In this document: positions 63,156 through 64,000 of the stretch, one piece after another
Position numbering within the stretch: the first letter of the stretch is position 1
How the letters are laid out: the number at the start of each line of letters is the position of its first letter
Source of the DNA: Gracilaria gracilis
Lineage: Eukaryota > Rhodophyta > Florideophyceae > Gracilariales > Gracilariaceae
Length of the DNA stretch: 64,000 nt
Direction of reading: 5' to 3'
Assembly (NCBI GenBank): GCA_030374805.1
Contig: JARGSG010000049.1
Coordinates: 62,001-126,000, forward strand
Made by a program: the position numbers and the translations under genes
Notes under the pieces: generated by a model
The model's input: the letters and a program-made list of their open reading frames with translations, nothing else
Database searches by the model: none
What the model was told of the DNA's origin: nothing

Positions 63156-64000
63156 TTGCACCAGCTGAAAATAATAACGTACTCATACGCCATTTTCCAG
63201 ACAGCTATCTATGACCGTCTCGAGAGTCATTCATTCTGGAATCTTCTCTCCGAAAAGCATGACATCAGCGTTGGGGTGCTCCGCGATGCCTACGCCTCCT
63301 GGTACAAAACATATCCAGAATCCCAACCGCAACATTCAAACAATATTCACATTCCTCTCCGCAAAAAAGGCCGCTCACCGGTTCTGGAGCCTGACGAAGA
63401 GAACCTCACCAAAGAACTGGTTCTCTATTATGCAGAGAACACTATCACGCGCACACGCCACGGCATAAGAGATTTCGTAGAAGAGTACGTTTCTCTTCTT
63501 CCCGAATCAAGACAAAACCAAATTGCATTCACCGCAAACCGCCAATCAAGCAACTGGGTCACGGGATTCCTGAGGCGAAATAACCTGAAGGTTCAGCACG
63601 TCCAGATGATCGAAGATAAACGGGTTAAGGCAGCATCACCAGAAATCTAACAGAACATATCTCTAGGGTTCGAGCAGCAATCGAGCGTTAGCGCGTCAAG
63701 GATCCCAAATAAATTTTCAACACGGACCAGTCTGGTTCATCTTTTGAGAAAATGAAGGGGCGTAGCCTCCGCAAAGTAATCGGGGCAATTGGATCAAGAC
63801 TAATTCAGAAGGCTCTTGCAACCAAAGGGAACCTGGATAGGGTAACCGTGATGTCAGTTGTGTCAGTCTCTGGAGTTGCGTATAAGCCTGCTATGGTCTT
63901 TCTCGGTACTTTGGCTCACTACCGGAAAGTTCATGGCATTGTTCAGTCTCCCCACTCTGTTCTGCCTGAATGTTATCTCTTCCATCGCAACCCGCCAGGA
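63156..64000 (+). pseudogene. Tc5/pogo-like transposase, broken, open at window edge
   Basis: First part to the stop at 63648: SHSFWNLLSEKHDISVGVLR, KKGRSPVLEPDEENLTKELV and SNWVTGFLRRNNLKVQHVQM, fitting the CENP-B/Tc5-type helix-turn-helix DNA-binding region (W.xxFxxRxxL). After frame changes: EHISRVRAAIER, stop, RVKDPK, stop, then IFNTDQSGSSFEKMKGRSLR (about 63715-63775, first catalytic Asp in NTDQSG), NLDRVTVMSVVSVSGVAYKP and AMVFLGTLAHYRKVHGI, the start of the DDE_1 domain (T.M..VSASG...P..VF.G). At least two stops and a frame change, so not functional. The rest lies beyond the window. Confidence 0.7.

Overview
The window is eukaryotic nuclear DNA: Ty3/gypsy and Ty1/copia retrotransposons, a PIF/Harbinger DNA transposon, TATA-box promoters, signal-peptide proteins, no operons, and no tRNA, rRNA or CRISPR locus that I can support. 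Genes that remain readable lack obvious introns and are scattered in a transposon graveyard. A small-genome alga or protist fits (a red alga is my guess, low confidence). Base composition varies sharply from block to block, as expected for nested insertions of different origin.

Layout. 1-2651 (minus): retroelement with a Gag-like protein and a reverse transcriptase that is open past the window start. 2820-4647: broken DDE-like transposase. 4648-7690: AT-rich, almost gene-free. 7723-11560: one decayed chromovirus (Ty3/gypsy) with Gag, RNase H, integrase and chromodomain but without protease and most of RT. 11560-15300: decayed sequence with an RT scrap. 15300-17140: AT-rich island with broken ORFs on both strands, origin unknown. 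17146-22244: about 5.1-kb DNA transposon (called TE1 here) of uncertain superfamily, carrying a zinc-finger transposase, a ketopantoate-reductase-like gene on the opposite strand and a coiled-coil ORF pair. 22261-24145: 3' end of a second chromovirus ending in a chromodomain. 24533-28620: a third gypsy element, pol intact except for one stop. 29963-35543: complete copia element with two LTRs, a 5-bp target duplication and a likely -1 frameshift site. 36157-40333: complete Harbinger element with TIRs and TTA duplications. 61402-62713: short second TE1-family copy in the opposite direction. 63156-64000: Tc5/pogo-like transposase, broken, running off the window.

Host-like content lies mainly in 40350-58050. 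It holds a secreted protein gene (40731-42164), a head-to-head pair of three-pass membrane protein genes (45798-46892 and 47321-48450, the second with one stop codon) with a third scrap at 56541, and an inverted duplicate pair of small secreted Pro-Ala-repeat proteins (49604-50224 and 53346-54143). Truncated pieces of ordinary cellular genes lie between them: cyclophilin, ABCC transporter, protein kinase and riboflavin kinase.

How the parts relate. The copia and Harbinger elements both sit at or beside one copy of a roughly 600-bp duplicated segment whose other copy is the 3' end of the 40731 gene. TE1 and the AT-rich island may interrupt a single chromovirus. The strongest leads are the TE1 family with its cargo-like gene and conserved overlapping frames, the AT-rich island, and the mosaic of duplicated secreted-protein genes with captured gene fragments. 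All calls come from reading the sequence; no database search was possible.
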